64,000 bases of DNA from JACKHA01 sp041401985 (GTDB lineage Bacteria; Planctomycetota; Phycisphaerae; Phycisphaerales; UBA1924), in contig JAWKTE010000002.1 of NCBI GenBank assembly GCA_041401985.1, positions 62,001-126,000 on the forward strand, written 5' to 3'. The position numbers were made by a program, and so were the translations under genes. This document shows positions 34,301 through 41,330 of the stretch, piece after piece (within the stretch, counting starts at the first letter, position 1; every line of letters begins with the position of its first letter). The notes beneath the pieces are model-generated. The model was not told where the DNA came from and searched no databases. It saw only the letters and a program-made list of their open reading frames with translations.

Positions 34301-34995
34301 GGCGGATCGAGATCGACAACGAGCAGGGAACCATGGACGTGCCCGGTGCGGGCAAACTCGTCGTGGTCGATCGCCGGACGCCCGATGACGAGCGCGAAGC
34401 GGACGCCGCGGGCCCGTCCATCGTCGAGGCGGCGTCGGGCGACCAGACCCCGCTCGCGTCGGTCCCTGGGCAGCCGCCCGCGGCATCAACACCCGTACCG
34501 CCGCAGGCACCCGACGCATTCGCTGGGGCGTCGGCCCGCGGGGACGCCCTCTTCGACTGGCAAGGCTCGCTGCACGTCGAGCGGGGCGCATCATCGGGCG
34601 GGCGCTCCGCCAACGGCGCGCCGCTCGGCGGCTCCATGACCATGACCGACCGCGTCCGCATGATCCACCGGCGCGCCGGCGACAACCTCACCTCGATCGT
34701 CGAGGCCCCGGTCCTGACCGCCCGCTTCGGCGCCGATGCGCCGGGCGAGGGCGAGCGCCTCCGCGCCGTCAATGGCGAGGGCGGCGTCTACGTCCGCAGC
34801 GGCACGAAGGAGATCACCGCCGACACCATCAACTACGACGCCGACACCGGCGTGCTCACCGCCGTCAGCCCGACCAGCGGCACGGTCCGCGTGCTCGACG
34901 GCGTGAACGCCTGGTCGGCCGCGGCCATCCGCTGGGACATGGTCGCCGACCGGATCGAGATCATCAGCCCGGGGGACGTGGTGTCGCCGCGGTGA
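31345..34995 (+). CDS. giant LptC/LptA (OstA)-like periplasmic protein
   Basis: A 1216-residue protein with a basic N-terminus (RRKKKRR) and a single membrane anchor (about 25-45). Residues 70-210 resemble LptC: WYVATDLSAWVYLKSGEYVHLRADRARFY and VTG-type LTGNVVARVFD. Further OstA-like beta-strand blocks recur along the chain: MTLLWDGPLVMRAQDAAPVELRR, EEVVFRGNVVGEDEDS, EGARRVEGTLG-type and a C-terminal block YVRSGTKEITADTINYDADTGVLTAVS. Pro/Ala/Gly-rich linkers separate them. LptC and LptA form the beta-jellyroll bridge that carries LPS to the outer membrane; one long chain could replace several subunits. LptD is also in the window (47.6-50.9 kb). Start ATG 31345; no clear ribosome site. Confidence 0.65.
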   Translation: MPQHTTANGRQSGGSRRKKKRRSSPIVPAMVLLSMAGTATVVGWVLFSGSRLDDGPLDQPPSDAPDVRAIGAGGQGQVVLRSRETGRQEALIQYETWDPEGQGWYVATDLSAWVYLKSGEYVHLRADRARFYAPEEDRPRSGVLTGNVVARVFDAAAARPSPDDPFAIEMRAEAVSFDTEFGRVGSDRPVAIDMPRHGIEFRSHDLRVVINQVAERIELLEVARGERITYTPVARGGEMPAARGGTRAGGGAAMVPVAFGQERPGATPQPTQGAGPTRGGASNPSAPASGASGGQAGRRGDDRTPDVPPVFYAARFQENVRLTQGDVSAAGGVLDVWARTVDGRLPDGAIRRGEPTASADGGFGPGGPLVRGVEQALASLAVAAGDRQWPPRIRRALQDGEAPAVGPGVTTGGQTPEAQTVPPPADEPTATGADPDSNAGISADADLQGALTGDVPMTLLWDGPLVMRAQDAAPVELRRDDVAARLTGGSAGGVTLRDASRGSDGTCASLEYGFTTQDVVIAGVGPTGVVLAMRDGSDADGSDAPTASGGEGVGEEERGTTVSDPSGTLRASRVEYSMATGVGRVPGAGTLEGRGFQRVSFSDQMDILGAIGQGGGISSIEEVVFRGNVVGEDEDSAFESQFAQAVFAPDAQGRAVLSSVFLDERVRVRGPGGERLAASSFRSEFEADGRGDSQPRWFEAEGASGAPVIATRPGDRLEARRVEGTLGSDEAGQQSLQTFEAQGAVSLRSREQGVEISGATVRGDVPAQQLEVDGTPERWARVRRGPTMVEGERVRLSGEPRYAHVYGPGGLTHDSPAASSQAASRFRAEWGRAMTFESVTGQVRAEGGATARLTEGSLRSDTIAGQVIEAWLEPEAATVGTIAAAPTGDDGRSGGTNGVDLSGFDLDGAGAGDRRLLRIVALGSGEASGGEGGEPVEQGAGEPGASASPALLATIELRRYAAPTTASASDAPVEPTLTQLLYVEGRRIEIDNEQGTMDVPGAGKLVVVDRRTPDDEREADAAGPSIVEAASGDQTPLASVPGQPPAASTPVPPQAPDAFAGASARGDALFDWQGSLHVERGASSGGRSANGAPLGGSMTMTDRVRMIHRRAGDNLTSIVEAPVLTARFGADAPGEGERLRAVNGEGGVYVRSGTKEITADTINYDADTGVLTAVSPTSGTVRVLDGVNAWSAAAIRWDMVADRIEIISPGDVVSPR

Positions 34996-35022
34996 GGCAA
35001 AGCAGAGGCGATCGGTCGGGTG

Positions 35023-35050
35023 GCATGGCCACGGCTCGGCGCGGCCATGC
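35023..35050. terminator. hairpin between convergent genes
   Basis: GCATGGCC and GGCCATGC form a perfect 8-bp stem with a 12-nt loop, located between the stops of the LptC/A-like gene (34995) and the BrxD-like gene (35129). No T-tract follows on either strand, so termination is only a possibility. Confidence 0.35.
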
Positions 35051-35128
35051 AAGCGAGCAAGCGTCTCCGTCTCGTGAGCGACACCACAAAGGACGATGGC
35101 TCTGTCGGGCTCGACTCGGCGAGCGTCG

Positions 35129-36634
35129 TCACAACCTGAACGACGCCAGATCATCATCCCCCGCCGGCCCGCTCGCCGGCGGAGCAGGCGAGGCCGCACC
35201 ACCCTGAACTCCGCCATCTCGCTCCCCGCCTCCATCCCCCACATCCCCACTCGCATCCGCCTCAAACGGCGCATCCCCCTCATCCACCCCCGGCCCCGCG
35301 GTCGCCGGATCCGGCGCCGCCTGGCTCGTCGTGATCGTCCCCAGGATCCGCCGCCAGTCCGCACCCGGGTTCTGCTCCAGGATGCTCAGCAGCCCCACGA
35401 AGTCCCGCACCGTCTCGCGCGGCGTCTGGAAACTCCTGGCCCCCATCCGCCGGTTGCAGTCTTGGAGGTATGCCACGATCGCCTCGTCCGGCAGCACCTC
35501 CGCCGGCGGACGATCGCCCGCCTGCACCCGCCGGATGTTCGTGAGCATCACGAAGCACTCCTCCTCGGTCAGGCTCTTGAGCGTCACCACCGGCCCGCCC
35601 AGGTCCACCAGATCATCCGTCGCGAACCGGTTCCGCTGCAGGCGCTGGGCCAGCGCGGGGTACGAGTACAGCCCGCGGCGATTGTCCTCCAGGCACTCGT
35701 CCGTCGCCGCGAACACGAACCCCAGCCCCTGCACCGACCCCTGCAAACAGTCGTTGACGATCCGCAGGATCGCCTCGTAGTTTCGATCCCGCGCGGTCTT
35801 GTTGTTCAGGCGGTGCGACAGCACGGCCAGTTCGTCCACCAGCACCAGCAGCCCGCGATACCCTGCGACCCGCGCGAACGCCGCCATCAGTTTCAGGTAG
35901 TCGTACATCGACGCGTCGTCGATGATCGTGCGGACGCCCAGGTCATCCCGGGCCTCGGTCTTGGTCGAGTACTCGGCCCGCAGCCACCGGATCGCGTTCT
36001 CGCACAGGGCCTGGTCGTGGGCCGCGTGCCCCTTGTAGTACTGCGTGACGACGTGGGCGAAGTCGTAGCCCGCGACCAGGTCCTGCAGCGGCGCGAGCCG
36101 CTGGTGAGCCTGCTTGGCCACGTCCTCGTCGGTGCCGCCCGCGGCCGTGATCTCGTACGCCAGATCGCCGATCCAGCGTTCGACCAGGTTGGCCAGCCCG
36201 CCGCCGTCCGGGCGGGCCCGCGTGGCGAGGTTGCGCATCAGTTCGGCGTACAGGGCCCGGGCATAGCCGGTCGTGCCCTGCAGCCGCCGCTCGGTCGTGA
36301 TGTCGGCCTGGGCCACGACCAGGCGGCGCTCCAGCGCCACCGCCCGCAGCAGGTTCAGGAAGAACGTCTTGCCCGAGCCGTACTGGCCCACAACGACCCG
36401 CACGGCCGCGGCGTCCTGCTCGATCTTCTGCACATCGCCCAGCAGGGCATTGATCTCGTCCTTCCGCCCGACCTGGATGTGGTGCAGGCCGATGGAGGGC
36501 ACCACGCCCGCCGCCAGGGAGCCCAGGATCGCGCTCCGCTCGCGCTGCGTGACGGGAGGCGGCGGCGGCGGCGCGGCCGGGTGGGGCGTCGGGGAAGCGG
36601 CTTGCGACTCGGGCGTGCTGGGTGTCTCGGCCAT
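35129..36634 (-). CDS. BrxD/DUF2791-like P-loop ATPase, isolated
   Basis: A 501-residue ATPase. After a Pro-rich start, RSAILGSLAAGVVPSIGLHHIQVGRKDEI matches the entry segment of DUF2791/BREX ATP-binding proteins (BrxC/BrxD), followed by Walker A GQYGSGKTFFLNLL (about 80-93), VAQADITTERRLQGTTGYARALY, and Walker B GLLVLVDELAVLSHRL (about 230-245). FVFAATDECLED provides sensor-like residues. A Gly/Asp-rich acidic tail ends it. In BREX, BrxD accompanies a methylase, PglZ and a helicase; none is present here. Its role alone is unknown. ATG 36634 is the only plausible start; four hairpin-repeat copies lie directly upstream. Confidence 0.75.
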   Translation of the reverse strand: MAETPSTPESQAASPTPHPAAPPPPPPVTQRERSAILGSLAAGVVPSIGLHHIQVGRKDEINALLGDVQKIEQDAAAVRVVVGQYGSGKTFFLNLLRAVALERRLVVAQADITTERRLQGTTGYARALYAELMRNLATRARPDGGGLANLVERWIGDLAYEITAAGGTDEDVAKQAHQRLAPLQDLVAGYDFAHVVTQYYKGHAAHDQALCENAIRWLRAEYSTKTEARDDLGVRTIIDDASMYDYLKLMAAFARVAGYRGLLVLVDELAVLSHRLNNKTARDRNYEAILRIVNDCLQGSVQGLGFVFAATDECLEDNRRGLYSYPALAQRLQRNRFATDDLVDLGGPVVTLKSLTEEECFVMLTNIRRVQAGDRPPAEVLPDEAIVAYLQDCNRRMGARSFQTPRETVRDFVGLLSILEQNPGADWRRILGTITTSQAAPDPATAGPGVDEGDAPFEADASGDVGDGGGERDGGVQGGAASPAPPASGPAGDDDLASFRL

Positions 36635-36689
36635 GCCCGCAGGGTACGGGGCGACGATCAACCCGTTGCCACCTCGCTTCCCACGCGCG

Positions 36690-36875
36690 CGCGAGCCGGG
36701 GCGTCCCCGCCCCGGTCCCCGCAGTTGCGGACTCGCCTCCCCCGTGCGCGAGCCGGGGCGTCCCTGCCCCGGTCCCCGATGCAACCATGCTGCGACGCGA
36801 GTCGTGGGTCCGGGGCGGCGACGCCCCACCTCGCTTTGACTCCCGATCAACCGGGGCGGGACGCCCCGGCGCGCG
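36690..36875. repeat. cluster of four GC hairpin repeats
   Basis: Copies at 36690-36717, 36747-36774 (one loop base changed), 36808-36834 (degenerate) and 36850-36875 (one G shorter loop). The first two are inverted relative to the last two. The cluster fills most of the 281-bp spacer between the divergent BrxD-like gene and lysS, so promoters for both must coexist with it. Confidence 0.75.
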
Positions 36876-36903
36876 CTTTGCGAGAGGCCACCGGCAAGCG
36901 GAA

Positions 36904-36909
36904 TAGCAT
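36904..36909 (+). promoter_or_regulatory. candidate -10 box TAGCAT upstream of lysS
   Basis: TAGCAT ends 6 nt before the lysS GTG start. Leaderless-type placement. Confidence 0.4.
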
Positions 36910-36915
36910 CCGACC

Positions 36916-38541
36916 GTGAGCACGGAGCAGCCCAGCACAACCGACCAGACCCCCGAGTCGGCCCACCACCTCGAGCAGCAGCGCCGCGACAACCGCGAGG
37001 CCGTCCGCGCCCTGGGGTTCGACCCCTACGGCCAGCGGACCGACGCCCTTGTCTCCATCGCCGCCGCCCGTGCCCTGCACAGCGACGCCGCCGATGAGGC
37101 CTTCGCCGCCGCGTCCAAGGAAGACCGCGCCGACCCGGCCTTCGCCGACCCCCGCGCCACCGCCCGCATCGCCGGCCGCGTCGTGCTCGCCCGCGACAAC
37201 GGCAAACTCGTCTGGCTCAACCTCCGCGACCACAGCGGCGATGTCCAGGTCGCCGCCAGCCAGCGCGACTGCGACGAGCGCGGCTTCAAGGTCGCCAAGT
37301 CCACCGACCTGGCCGATGTGCTCGTCGTCCAGGGCCGCGTCATGAAGACCCGCACCGGCGAGATCACGATCTGGGCCGAGCACGTCGAGCCCGCGGCCAA
37401 GTGCCTCGTCCCGCCCCCGGCCAAGCACGAGGGCCTGCAGGACGTCGAACTCCGCTACCGCCAGCGCTACATCGACTTCTGGGCCAACCCCGAGGCCCGC
37501 CGTGTGCTCGATCTTCGCGCACGCGTCATCCAGCGCGTCCGGCGCATCCTCGACGAGCGCGGCTTCGTCGAGGTCGAAACGCCCGTGCTCCAGGTGCTCG
37601 CCGGCGGGGCCGCGGCCCGCCCGTTCCGCACGCACATGAACGCGCTCGACCTCCCGCTGTTCATGCGGATCGCCCCCGAGTTGTACCTCAAGCGCCTGCT
37701 CGTTGGCGGCATGCCGCGCGTCTACGAACTCAGCCGCAACTTCCGCAACGAGGGCCTCGACCGCAACCACAACCCCGAGTTCACGATGCTCGAGGCCTAC
37801 GAGGCCTTCGGCGACGTCGAATCGATGATGGACCTGACCGAGACGCTCGTGCGCGAGGCGGCCATGGTCGCCACGCTCGCGGCCCAGGACGAGGCGGCCA
37901 AGGCCGGCGGCGCCGCGCCCGATGAGGATGCCCTGCCGCGCGACCTCCGCCTGCCCTTCGGCGAGCACATCGTGGACTACGCCCCGGCGTTCCTGCGCGT
38001 CCGCTACGCCGACCTGTTCGAGAAGACGCTCGGCTTCCCCATGACCGACCACGCTCGCGCCCGCCAGGAGGCCGCCAGCCGCCGGATCAAGACCCGAAAC
38101 GAGCAGGGCGTCGAACTCGATGCGTGGCTCGTCGTCAACGCGCTGTTCGAGGACGCCGCCGAGCCGACCCTCGACCCGACACGCCCGACCTTCATCACCC
38201 ACTACCCCGCGGCCATCTCGCCCCTCACTCGCGCCAGCCGCCAGGACCCCGCTGTCGCCGATCGGGCTGACCTGTTCATCGGCGGCATCGAACTCGCCCC
38301 GCACTACACCGAACTCAACGACCCCGACGTGCAGGAGGCACGCTTCCGCGAGCAACTCGCCGGCCTCGACGAGGAAGAGTCCACCTTCCGCACCTTCGAC
38401 GAGGACTTCGTCCGGGCCCTGAAGGTCGGCATGCCCCCCGCCGGCGGCATGGGCCTTGGCATCGACCGCCTCATGATGCTTGTGGCCAACCAGCCCAGCA
38501 TCCGCGACGTGCTGGCCTTTCCCCTCATGCGCCCGCTCTGA
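36916..38541 (+). CDS. lysS: lysyl-tRNA synthetase (class II)
   Basis: A 541-residue class IIb synthetase. The OB-fold anticodon-binding domain (about 55-165) has ARIAGRVVLARDNGKLVWLNLRDHSGDVQV. Class II motif 1 is ILDERGFVEVETPVL, motif 2 is ELSRNFRNEGLDRNHNPEFTMLEAYEAF, and motif 3 is PPAGGMGLGIDRLMMLV near the C-terminus. GTG 36916 starts the only homologous frame. An insertion around residues 315-345 (AAKAGGAAPDEDALPRD) is unusual but in a surface loop. Directly downstream is a CGGCGGC-GCA-GCCGCCG hairpin that may terminate it. Confidence 0.95.
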   Translation: MSTEQPSTTDQTPESAHHLEQQRRDNREAVRALGFDPYGQRTDALVSIAAARALHSDAADEAFAAASKEDRADPAFADPRATARIAGRVVLARDNGKLVWLNLRDHSGDVQVAASQRDCDERGFKVAKSTDLADVLVVQGRVMKTRTGEITIWAEHVEPAAKCLVPPPAKHEGLQDVELRYRQRYIDFWANPEARRVLDLRARVIQRVRRILDERGFVEVETPVLQVLAGGAAARPFRTHMNALDLPLFMRIAPELYLKRLLVGGMPRVYELSRNFRNEGLDRNHNPEFTMLEAYEAFGDVESMMDLTETLVREAAMVATLAAQDEAAKAGGAAPDEDALPRDLRLPFGEHIVDYAPAFLRVRYADLFEKTLGFPMTDHARARQEAASRRIKTRNEQGVELDAWLVVNALFEDAAEPTLDPTRPTFITHYPAAISPLTRASRQDPAVADRADLFIGGIELAPHYTELNDPDVQEARFREQLAGLDEEESTFRTFDEDFVRALKVGMPPAGGMGLGIDRLMMLVANQPSIRDVLAFPLMRPL

Positions 38542-38557
38542 GCCGCCCGTCCGCCGT

Positions 38558-38599
38558 GGTGGCACCGGTTTCCAACCTGTGCCGGCGGCGCAGCCGCCG
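38558..38599. repeat. inverted copy of the GTGGCAC...GCCGCCG repeat
   Basis: GGTGGCACCGG...CCTGTGCCGG then hairpin CGGCGGC-GCA-GCCGCCG (38583-38599). It is the reverse-complement relative of 8404-8446 and, as there, starts shortly after a gene end. Confidence 0.65.
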
Positions 38600-38630
38600 A
38601 GTGCTCCCAGCCGATCACTCCCAACTGTGC

Positions 38631-38666
38631 CACCGAGTCACGCCCGCTTTGGGGCGCTACTCGGTG
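38631..38666. repeat. CACCGAGT hairpin repeat left of IS110
   Basis: CACCGAGT pairs with ACTCGGTG, with an inner CGCCC/GGGGCG pairing. The motif CACCGAGTCACGCC recurs at 40203-40216 on the other side of the IS110 element. Confidence 0.55.
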
Positions 38667-38945
38667 CGAACAACCCGTTGCGAGCGTCGCGCCGTGTGCC
38701 ACGTCTATGAAGACCCGCAGTTTGTCAAGCGGCGTGTGCGGTCCCATTCGTCTATCCGAGCGTGGCGTGGCGGCGTGTGTGGCCGCCCGCGTGCCCATCT
38801 GGGTTGCGTCCGAGGCGTGATGGGGCCGGCTGCCCTTTCGACCTTCGAGCCCTGTTGGGGTCCCATGTGGCACCCGAGCTCACCGGCCCCACACGCGGGT
38901 CCGCGTCCGCCGCCTGTCGTCTCTTGCGTGGTGGTCGCCCCGCGG

Positions 38946-39965
38946 CTACGCCGCCATGGCCGGCTCCTTCATCTGGTGGTGCAGCCCGCGCACCCAGCGG
39001 TTGGCCACCGCCGCCACGATCACGCTGGCGGGCTTGCCGCGGGCGGCCATCGAGTCCGACAGTTGCCGCCACCGGGGCTCGTAGCGGCGCAGCCGGTGGG
39101 CCGCCTCGATCAGCACGCTCTTGAGCAGCGGGTCGCCCGCGCGGACGAGCCCCGCGTCGGCCACGCGCTGCCCGCTCGAGGCGTTGCGCGGCGTGACGGC
39201 GCAGAACCGCGCCAGCTGCTTGCCGGTCGTGAACCGGTCGAACCGCCCGATCACCGCGCGCATCGTCCAGGCCGTCACCCGGCCCACGCCCTTGACCGAC
39301 ATGAGCCGCTCGACCACCGCGTCGCCGGCCGTGGCCTCGGCCAGCCGCGCCTCGACCCCGGCGATGCGGGCCCGCAGCTGGCCCAACTCGTCCCGACGCA
39401 TCGCCACCGCGAACCGGGCCTGCTCGCTCAGCCCGCACGCGGGCGAGGCCAGCCACGCCAGCCACGCCCGCGTCCACCGGCGTGCGTCGGGCGGCTCGGC
39501 GATGCGCTGCAGACGCAGCGTCGCCAGGACCTGCGTCTTGACCGCGCGGGCCCGGGCCACCAGGTCGGCCCGCAGACGCACCAGCAGCCGCAGCTCGCGG
39601 ATCGGCCCGGGGGCCAGCCACACCGGCGGGACCAACCCCGCGCGGGCCAGCTCGGCGAGCATCCGCGCATCGGCGTAGTCGGTCTTGTCCGGATTGTGCC
39701 GCATCCGCGCCACGTAGCCCGGGTGGGCCAGGCTCACCGACCAGCCCGCCTGGTCGATCAACGCCTCGGCCAGGTCGGCCGCGCCGCAGCAGCTCTCGAT
39801 GGCCACACGCTCGACCCGCCACTCGGGCCGGACCAGCCCCGCGATGTCGGCCACGCTGTTGCCGCTGCGCCGGTTGACCAGCACGCGCCCGCCCGCGTCG
39901 ACGACGCACACCTGCACGCCGCGAGTGTGGTAATCAAGCCCGATGAACACCGGTACAGTCTCCAT
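38946..39965 (-). CDS. IS110-family DEDD transposase (bridge-RNA-guided recombinase family)
   Basis: A 339-residue transposase. The RuvC-like N-terminal domain has Asp11 (FIGLDYHTR), Glu57 (VAIESCCGAADLA) and KTDYADARMLAEL (Asp96, Asp99). The middle is a coiled-coil region. The C-terminal Tnp_20-type domain reads LMSVKGVGRVTAWTMRAVIGRFDRF...FCAVTPRNASSGQR, with the catalytic Ser in NASSGQ, and KSVLIEAAHRLRRYEPRW. All motifs are intact, so the enzyme may be active. AAGGAG 8 nt before ATG 39965 decides the start and sits inside a hairpin stem. IS110 enzymes use a structured RNA from the flanking noncoding end to choose donor and target sites. Confidence 0.93.
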   Translation of the reverse strand: METVPVFIGLDYHTRGVQVCVVDAGGRVLVNRRSGNSVADIAGLVRPEWRVERVAIESCCGAADLAEALIDQAGWSVSLAHPGYVARMRHNPDKTDYADARMLAELARAGLVPPVWLAPGPIRELRLLVRLRADLVARARAVKTQVLATLRLQRIAEPPDARRWTRAWLAWLASPACGLSEQARFAVAMRRDELGQLRARIAGVEARLAEATAGDAVVERLMSVKGVGRVTAWTMRAVIGRFDRFTTGKQLARFCAVTPRNASSGQRVADAGLVRAGDPLLKSVLIEAAHRLRRYEPRWRQLSDSMAARGKPASVIVAAVANRWVRGLHHQMKEPAMAA

Positions 39966-40137
39966 GCCTGTTGCTCCTTGATGGGAACGCGAACTCCCGC
40001 CGGGATCGTTCCCCCGGCTGGAGCAACAGGTCTTCATCCCCATCGACCTTGCGGCTCTGGGCAAGGTCGTGCTCCGTCCCTACACCGCCTCCGTCTCCTA
40101 CCGCCATCCACCGTCGGCACGACCTTCGGCCAGAGCC
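39966..40137 (-). ncRNA. candidate bridge RNA / structured 5' leader of IS110 transposase
   Basis: Two strong structures fill these 172 nt. Stem 1: GGCTCTGG-(gc)-AAGGTCGTGC (40053-40072) pairs with GCACGACCTT-(cgg)-CCAGAGCC (40117-40137), 18 bp around an internal loop, with a 44-nt apical loop. Stem 2: CCTGTTGCTCC (39967-39977) pairs with GGAGCAACAGG (40020-40030), enclosing a 7-bp stem GGGAACG/CGTTCCC (39983-40013). Position (upstream of the transposase) and size agree with bridge RNAs of the IS110 group. Guide loops were not assigned. Confidence 0.55.
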
Positions 40138-40200
40138 CCGAAGGCCGTGGCACACTCGCTTGCTTGCGCGTCGCGTTCGTCGGGCGTCCGTCCGCGCATC

Positions 40201-40240
40201 GCCACCGAGTCACGCCCCCGAGCCGGCGTGTCTCGGTGGC
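40201..40240. repeat. GCCACCGAG hairpin repeat right of IS110
   Basis: GCCACCGAG-T-CACGCC and GGCGTG-T-CTCGGTGGC form a 15-bp stem with one T/T mismatch and an 8-nt loop. It shares CACCGAGTCACGCC with 38631-38644. Confidence 0.65.
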
Positions 40241-40254
40241 ACAGGGGGTGCGTT

Positions 40255-40278
40255 CGGGGCGGGGACGCCCCGGCTCGC
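40255..40278. repeat. GC hairpin repeat copy upstream of the methyltransferase
   Basis: CGGGGCG-GGGA-CGCCCCG followed by GCTCGC; same family as 28185-28212. It ends 10 nt before the candidate -10 box of the DNA methyltransferase gene. Confidence 0.7.
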
Positions 40279-40288
40279 AAGGGGGCGG

Positions 40289-40294
40289 TAGTCT
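40289..40294 (+). promoter_or_regulatory. candidate -10 box TAGTCT, leaderless type
   Basis: TAGTCT ends 7 nt before the ATG of the DNA methyltransferase gene. Confidence 0.35.
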
Positions 40295-40301
40295 GGGTTG
40301 C

Positions 40302-41165
40302 ATGGGATCGAATCGGGCAGTCGCGACGGCGTGGCGGGTCGAGCGGGCGGACTGGCTCGATGGTGTCGCGTCGCTGGACGCGGCCAGCGTGGACCTGGTG
40401 TACGCCGATCCGCCGTTCAACACGGGGGTGACCAAGGCCGGGCCGGGCGGGTCGTACGCGGATGCATGGCCCTCGCTGGAGGCGTGGCTGGCGTGGCTGG
40501 GCGAGCGCCTCGTGGCGACGCGCCGGGTGCTGCGTCCGACCGGCTCGATCCTGCTGCACGTGGACTGGCGCACGAGCCACCGGGCCAGGTGTGTGCTCGA
40601 CGAGGTGTTCGGGGCCGACCGCTTCGTGAACCACCTGGTGTGGGCGTACGGGCTGGGCGGGTCGTCGGCGCGGCGTTTCGCGCGGAAGCACGACGACATC
40701 CTGTTCTACTGCGTTGACCCCGCGGCGTACTGGTTCGACCCGCCACGCGTCCCGGCCACGAGCCGGCGGATGCGGGGCCGGACGAAGAAGGCGACGGACG
40801 TGATCCGGGTGGCGGGGGTTGAGGACGGCGTCGGCGACGTGCTGGACGTCCCGTCGATCAACAACATGGCGGCCGAGCGCACGGGGTATCCGACGCAGAA
40901 GCCGCTCGCGCTGCTCGACCTGCTGGTGCGGGCGTGCTGCCCGCCCGGGGGGCTGGTGGTGGACCCGTGCTGCGGGAGCGGGACGAGCCTGGCGGCGGGC
41001 GTCGGGGCCGGGCGGCGGGCGATCGGATTTGACACGAATCCGGACGCGGTCGGGCTGGCCCGGCGTCGCCTTGCTGGAGACGGGGCTGGCGACGGAGCTG
41101 GCGACCCGGCCAGGGGCGAGGTCGCCCGGGAGCCGATGGGAGGCTCGGCCGCCCCGGAATCCTGA
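40302..41165 (+). CDS. orphan DNA methyltransferase (N6-adenine/N4-cytosine class, DPPF type)
   Basis: A 287-residue methyltransferase with the beta-class order: catalytic motif IV VDLVYADPPFNTG near the N-terminus (about 27-39), then GSILLHVDWRTSH, and the SAM-binding motif I late, GGLVVDPCCGSGTSLAAG (about 225-242), preceded by GYPTQKPLALLDLLVRAC. DPPF with this circular order is typical of adenine-N6 (sometimes cytosine-N4) enzymes. HDDILFY and the TSRRMRGRTKKAT stretch are the likely target-recognition region. There is no restriction gene next to it. The target site cannot be read from sequence. It sits immediately beside the IS110 element. Confidence 0.85.
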   Translation: MGSNRAVATAWRVERADWLDGVASLDAASVDLVYADPPFNTGVTKAGPGGSYADAWPSLEAWLAWLGERLVATRRVLRPTGSILLHVDWRTSHRARCVLDEVFGADRFVNHLVWAYGLGGSSARRFARKHDDILFYCVDPAAYWFDPPRVPATSRRMRGRTKKATDVIRVAGVEDGVGDVLDVPSINNMAAERTGYPTQKPLALLDLLVRACCPPGGLVVDPCCGSGTSLAAGVGAGRRAIGFDTNPDAVGLARRRLAGDGAGDGAGDPARGEVAREPMGGSAAPES

Positions 41166-41330
41166 AGCACAGGCCAGCGGGGTCCGGAAATGGAAGCAGA
41201 GATCATCCACGGCGAGGCGCTCGGCTGGGTGGCGCGGAGCACGGCCTGGCAGCCCGGAGTGCGGCCCGTCGGCTCGCCGGCCGGATTGGGGTTGTCGAAG
41301 GGGCGTGCCTGGGGCCGGTGGGTCCGTACG

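Larger units (their letters stand above)
38704..40145 (-). mobile_element. IS110-family insertion sequence (approximate ends)
   Basis: A transposase gene with about 240 bp of noncoding DNA downstream and 180 bp upstream. A 10-bp inverted match, CGTGTGCCAC (38693-38702) and GTGGCACACG-like (40146-40155), brackets the element, but IS110 elements usually lack true terminal repeats and make no target duplication, so the ends are estimates. The length (~1.4 kb) fits the family. The stretch 38704-38945 holds no gene; it is the 3' noncoding end of the element. Confidence 0.6.

Noticed and set aside
35096..36919. A 607-codon plus-strand frame over the BrxD-like gene
   Set aside because: Arg/His/Pro-rich shadow; Walker motifs lie in the minus-strand protein.
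38556..39909. Long frames over the IS110 gene on both strands
   Set aside because: Their content is shadow of the transposase; only the minus-strand frame from 39965 has transposase motifs.
35129..41165. A complete BREX or restriction-modification locus
   Set aside because: Only a BrxD-like ATPase and a small methyltransferase are present, separated by lysS and an IS; no PglZ, BrxL, PglX-size methylase, helicase or restriction enzyme.
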